Source: JAKASV01 sp963754845 (GTDB lineage Bacteria; Babelota; Babeliae; Babelales; Vermiphilaceae). From it: a DNA stretch of 64,000 nt. Of this stretch, positions 62,740 through 64,000 are shown piece by piece; positions within the stretch are counted from its first letter, which is position 1; each line of letters opens with the position of its first letter. The notes under the pieces were generated by a model, which was given only the letters and a program-made list of their open reading frames with translations, searched no databases and was not told the origin of the DNA. Position numbers and translations under genes: made by a program. The stretch spans positions 62,001-126,000 of the forward strand of contig CAVWHE010000001.1 in assembly GCA_963754845.1 (NCBI GenBank), in the 5' to 3' direction.

Positions 62740-63870
62740 CTACTTACCGCGGCTGTGCACGAGGGCCCAAAGTTGACCGCTCAGCTCATCGACGGTCGCC
62801 AGCAGATTTCTAGCTGTTTTTATCATATAGGCTTCCCCATAGATGCCAGAGCCAGAAATCCCTTCCAAGACGCCTCGTGAAAGCTCGCGTATGTCGGCAA
62901 GAAGACTTTCGAGGGTCTTAAGATTGCCGGCATTCCTTAGCTTTGTGAGTACCTCGACCTTCTCGGGCTTACCAAGTTCTGCAAAGTTCTCGCTGATGGG
63001 TCCCCGGAGAAATTTATCAACATTTTCAAGTGACATTACAATCATGTTCCCGCGATTGTTCGGGTTCAGTCGTTCTTTTAAGATTGCCAAGTCTCCTTTG
63101 AACACGCTGTATGAAGGTATTATGCTTCCTGACGTAGACGTCGAAGATGTTTTCCTGAGATTCCAAGGGAGATTTCCAAGCCGGGCGAAGATGGCGAGTA
63201 CGCTGTCAGCTACATCGCTCAAAGCCTTGTCCCACAATGCTTCCTGCGCCGGTTGAACCTGCGGTACTACGGTCGGTGCAACGAGGCCACCGACGATAGC
63301 CGGCGTCTGTGTGACACCGCGAGACGCCAGAGATGGCATTAGTTCCGCCTGAGCCGCCTGTGATCGTGCTTGCAGTGCGCTGTCATCTTCTCTCTCATAG
63401 GGCGCATTTGCCGTACCGGCGGCGGTTCCTCCTCTTCGTGCGCTCTCCTCCGTCCGCCGCCCATGCGCTATAGCGCTTATGCTCCTGACCTTGGTTATGA
63501 GGTCCTGCTCGACAAATTCCGCCTCCTCGATTACCCCATCAAGTTTCTCGATGTATCCTTCAAGGATGTTTTTGATTCTTTGAGCTTCCTGCGCGACTCC
63601 GCGCATCTGCCTTGCCGCTGCATCGAGTCTTTCGGCAGGTACGTGGGCCGTGACTTCTACCAATGCTGAAGCCCTATTGAGTTCGTCTGCGTATTGACCC
63701 GTCAATCTCCTGATTATTCCCCTAAGCCCCTCGATATCCCTCTCACGCTGTGTCGTCAGCTCACGCTGTGACATCGTGTGTGCTGCCGCCTGCAGATTCT
63801 CTTGTGACAAACAAAGAAAAAGAACGCTACCAAGGGCGCCCAAGACATATCTGTGTGTAAAAACCTTCAT
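62740..63870 (-). CDS. exported coiled-coil protein of unknown function
   Basis: A 376-residue protein with a signal peptide (YVLGALGSVLFLCLSQENLQAAA). Residues about 30-140 form a long helical, coiled-coil-like region (ERDIEGLRGIIRRLTGQYAD, AQRIKNILEGYIEKLDGVIE). A low-complexity Ala/Gln/Pro linker follows, then a second helical domain (about 255-376) with repeated Leu spacing (LESLLADIRELSRGVLEGIS). CGGAGG lies six bases before the ATG. I recognise no family. Its size and composition fit the other exported, structural-looking proteins in this window. The upstream region continues to the window edge at 64000 without another gene. Confidence 0.7.
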   Translation of the reverse strand: MKVFTHRYVLGALGSVLFLCLSQENLQAAAHTMSQRELTTQRERDIEGLRGIIRRLTGQYADELNRASALVEVTAHVPAERLDAAARQMRGVAQEAQRIKNILEGYIEKLDGVIEEAEFVEQDLITKVRSISAIAHGRRTEESARRGGTAAGTANAPYEREDDSALQARSQAAQAELMPSLASRGVTQTPAIVGGLVAPTVVPQVQPAQEALWDKALSDVADSVLAIFARLGNLPWNLRKTSSTSTSGSIIPSYSVFKGDLAILKERLNPNNRGNMIVMSLENVDKFLRGPISENFAELGKPEKVEVLTKLRNAGNLKTLESLLADIRELSRGVLEGISGSGIYGEAYMIKTARNLLATVDELSGQLWALVHSRGK

Positions 63871-64000
63871 GGTCAACCTCCGAATAAAAAGTACTCATGC
63901 AACTTTTTAGAAAAACGCGGCTCTTTTTCGTGCCGCCGACATCCATGCAACCTCCTCCAGGGCTGCCGTGGTTTGAAAAAACTTCAACTACCTCAGCTTT

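Noticed and set aside
1..64000. tRNA or rRNA genes
   Set aside because: I looked for the T-loop motif GTTCRA in cloverleaf context and for rRNA core segments in the intergenic regions and found none that fit.

Overview
The window most likely comes from a host-dependent, Gram-negative-type bacterium with about 50% GC and the standard genetic code. The evidence for this lifestyle is an ATP/ADP translocase of the chlamydia/rickettsia/plastid type (53945-55375), a eukaryote-like cytosolic phospholipase A2 (42202-45522), a leucine-rich-repeat exported protein, and many large exported proteins that I could not assign to a family. The cell envelope is Gram-negative: there is a TamB-like protein, an outer-membrane barrel ending in Phe, a TonB-like protein and a MurE with the meso-diaminopimelate signature. 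This combination suggests Dependentiae (TM6/Babeliae) or a similar intracellular lineage. That placement is inference; no rRNA gene is present to confirm it. No tRNA, rRNA or CRISPR array was found.

Layout. 1-8.3 kb: mostly housekeeping (NlpC/P60 hydrolase, rsmE, a 59-residue zinc-ribbon gene coupled to tsaB, ruvX, an AGCS symporter, murE), then an LRR exported protein. 8.6-12.1 kb: the first of three giant exported 'AVWxQ' repeat paralogues. 12.3-16.6 kb: an APC permease, a possible glycosyltransferase-like lipoprotein, a TonB-like protein and rplS. 16.7-23.9 kb: an inverted-repeat element, then a likely operon with a 1396-residue beta-rich exported protein, a 605-residue outer-membrane barrel and a coiled-coil exported protein. 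24-31.3 kb: the second paralogue (frameshifted), a pseudopilin, a TamB-like protein, a phospholipase-D-like nuclease and an ATP-cone/Mrr nuclease. 31.6-35.6 kb: the third paralogue, split over three frames and carrying an in-frame tandem repeat array. 35.6-37.65 kb: a 2-kb non-coding block of 391-bp direct repeats and a 266-bp inverted repeat.

37.8-45.5 kb: gyrB-tilS (ATGA overlap), a hexulose-phosphate-synthase-like gene and the cPLA2-like gene. 45.7-49.9 kb: a giant low-complexity exported protein with about 22 copies of a five-residue repeat. 50.2-53.5 kb: atpD-atpC-herA, tightly coupled. 53.9-55.4 kb: the ATP/ADP translocase behind a long, structured leader. 55.4-63.9 kb: unassigned exported proteins around radA-tdk and an rsuA/rluB-type pseudouridine synthase.

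The genes point to a cell that can import host ATP yet keeps at least part of an F-type ATPase, builds peptidoglycan and an outer membrane, and invests heavily in surface or secreted proteins. Several of these carry repeats or frame breaks at short G runs, consistent with antigenic or phase variation, decay, or sequencing error.
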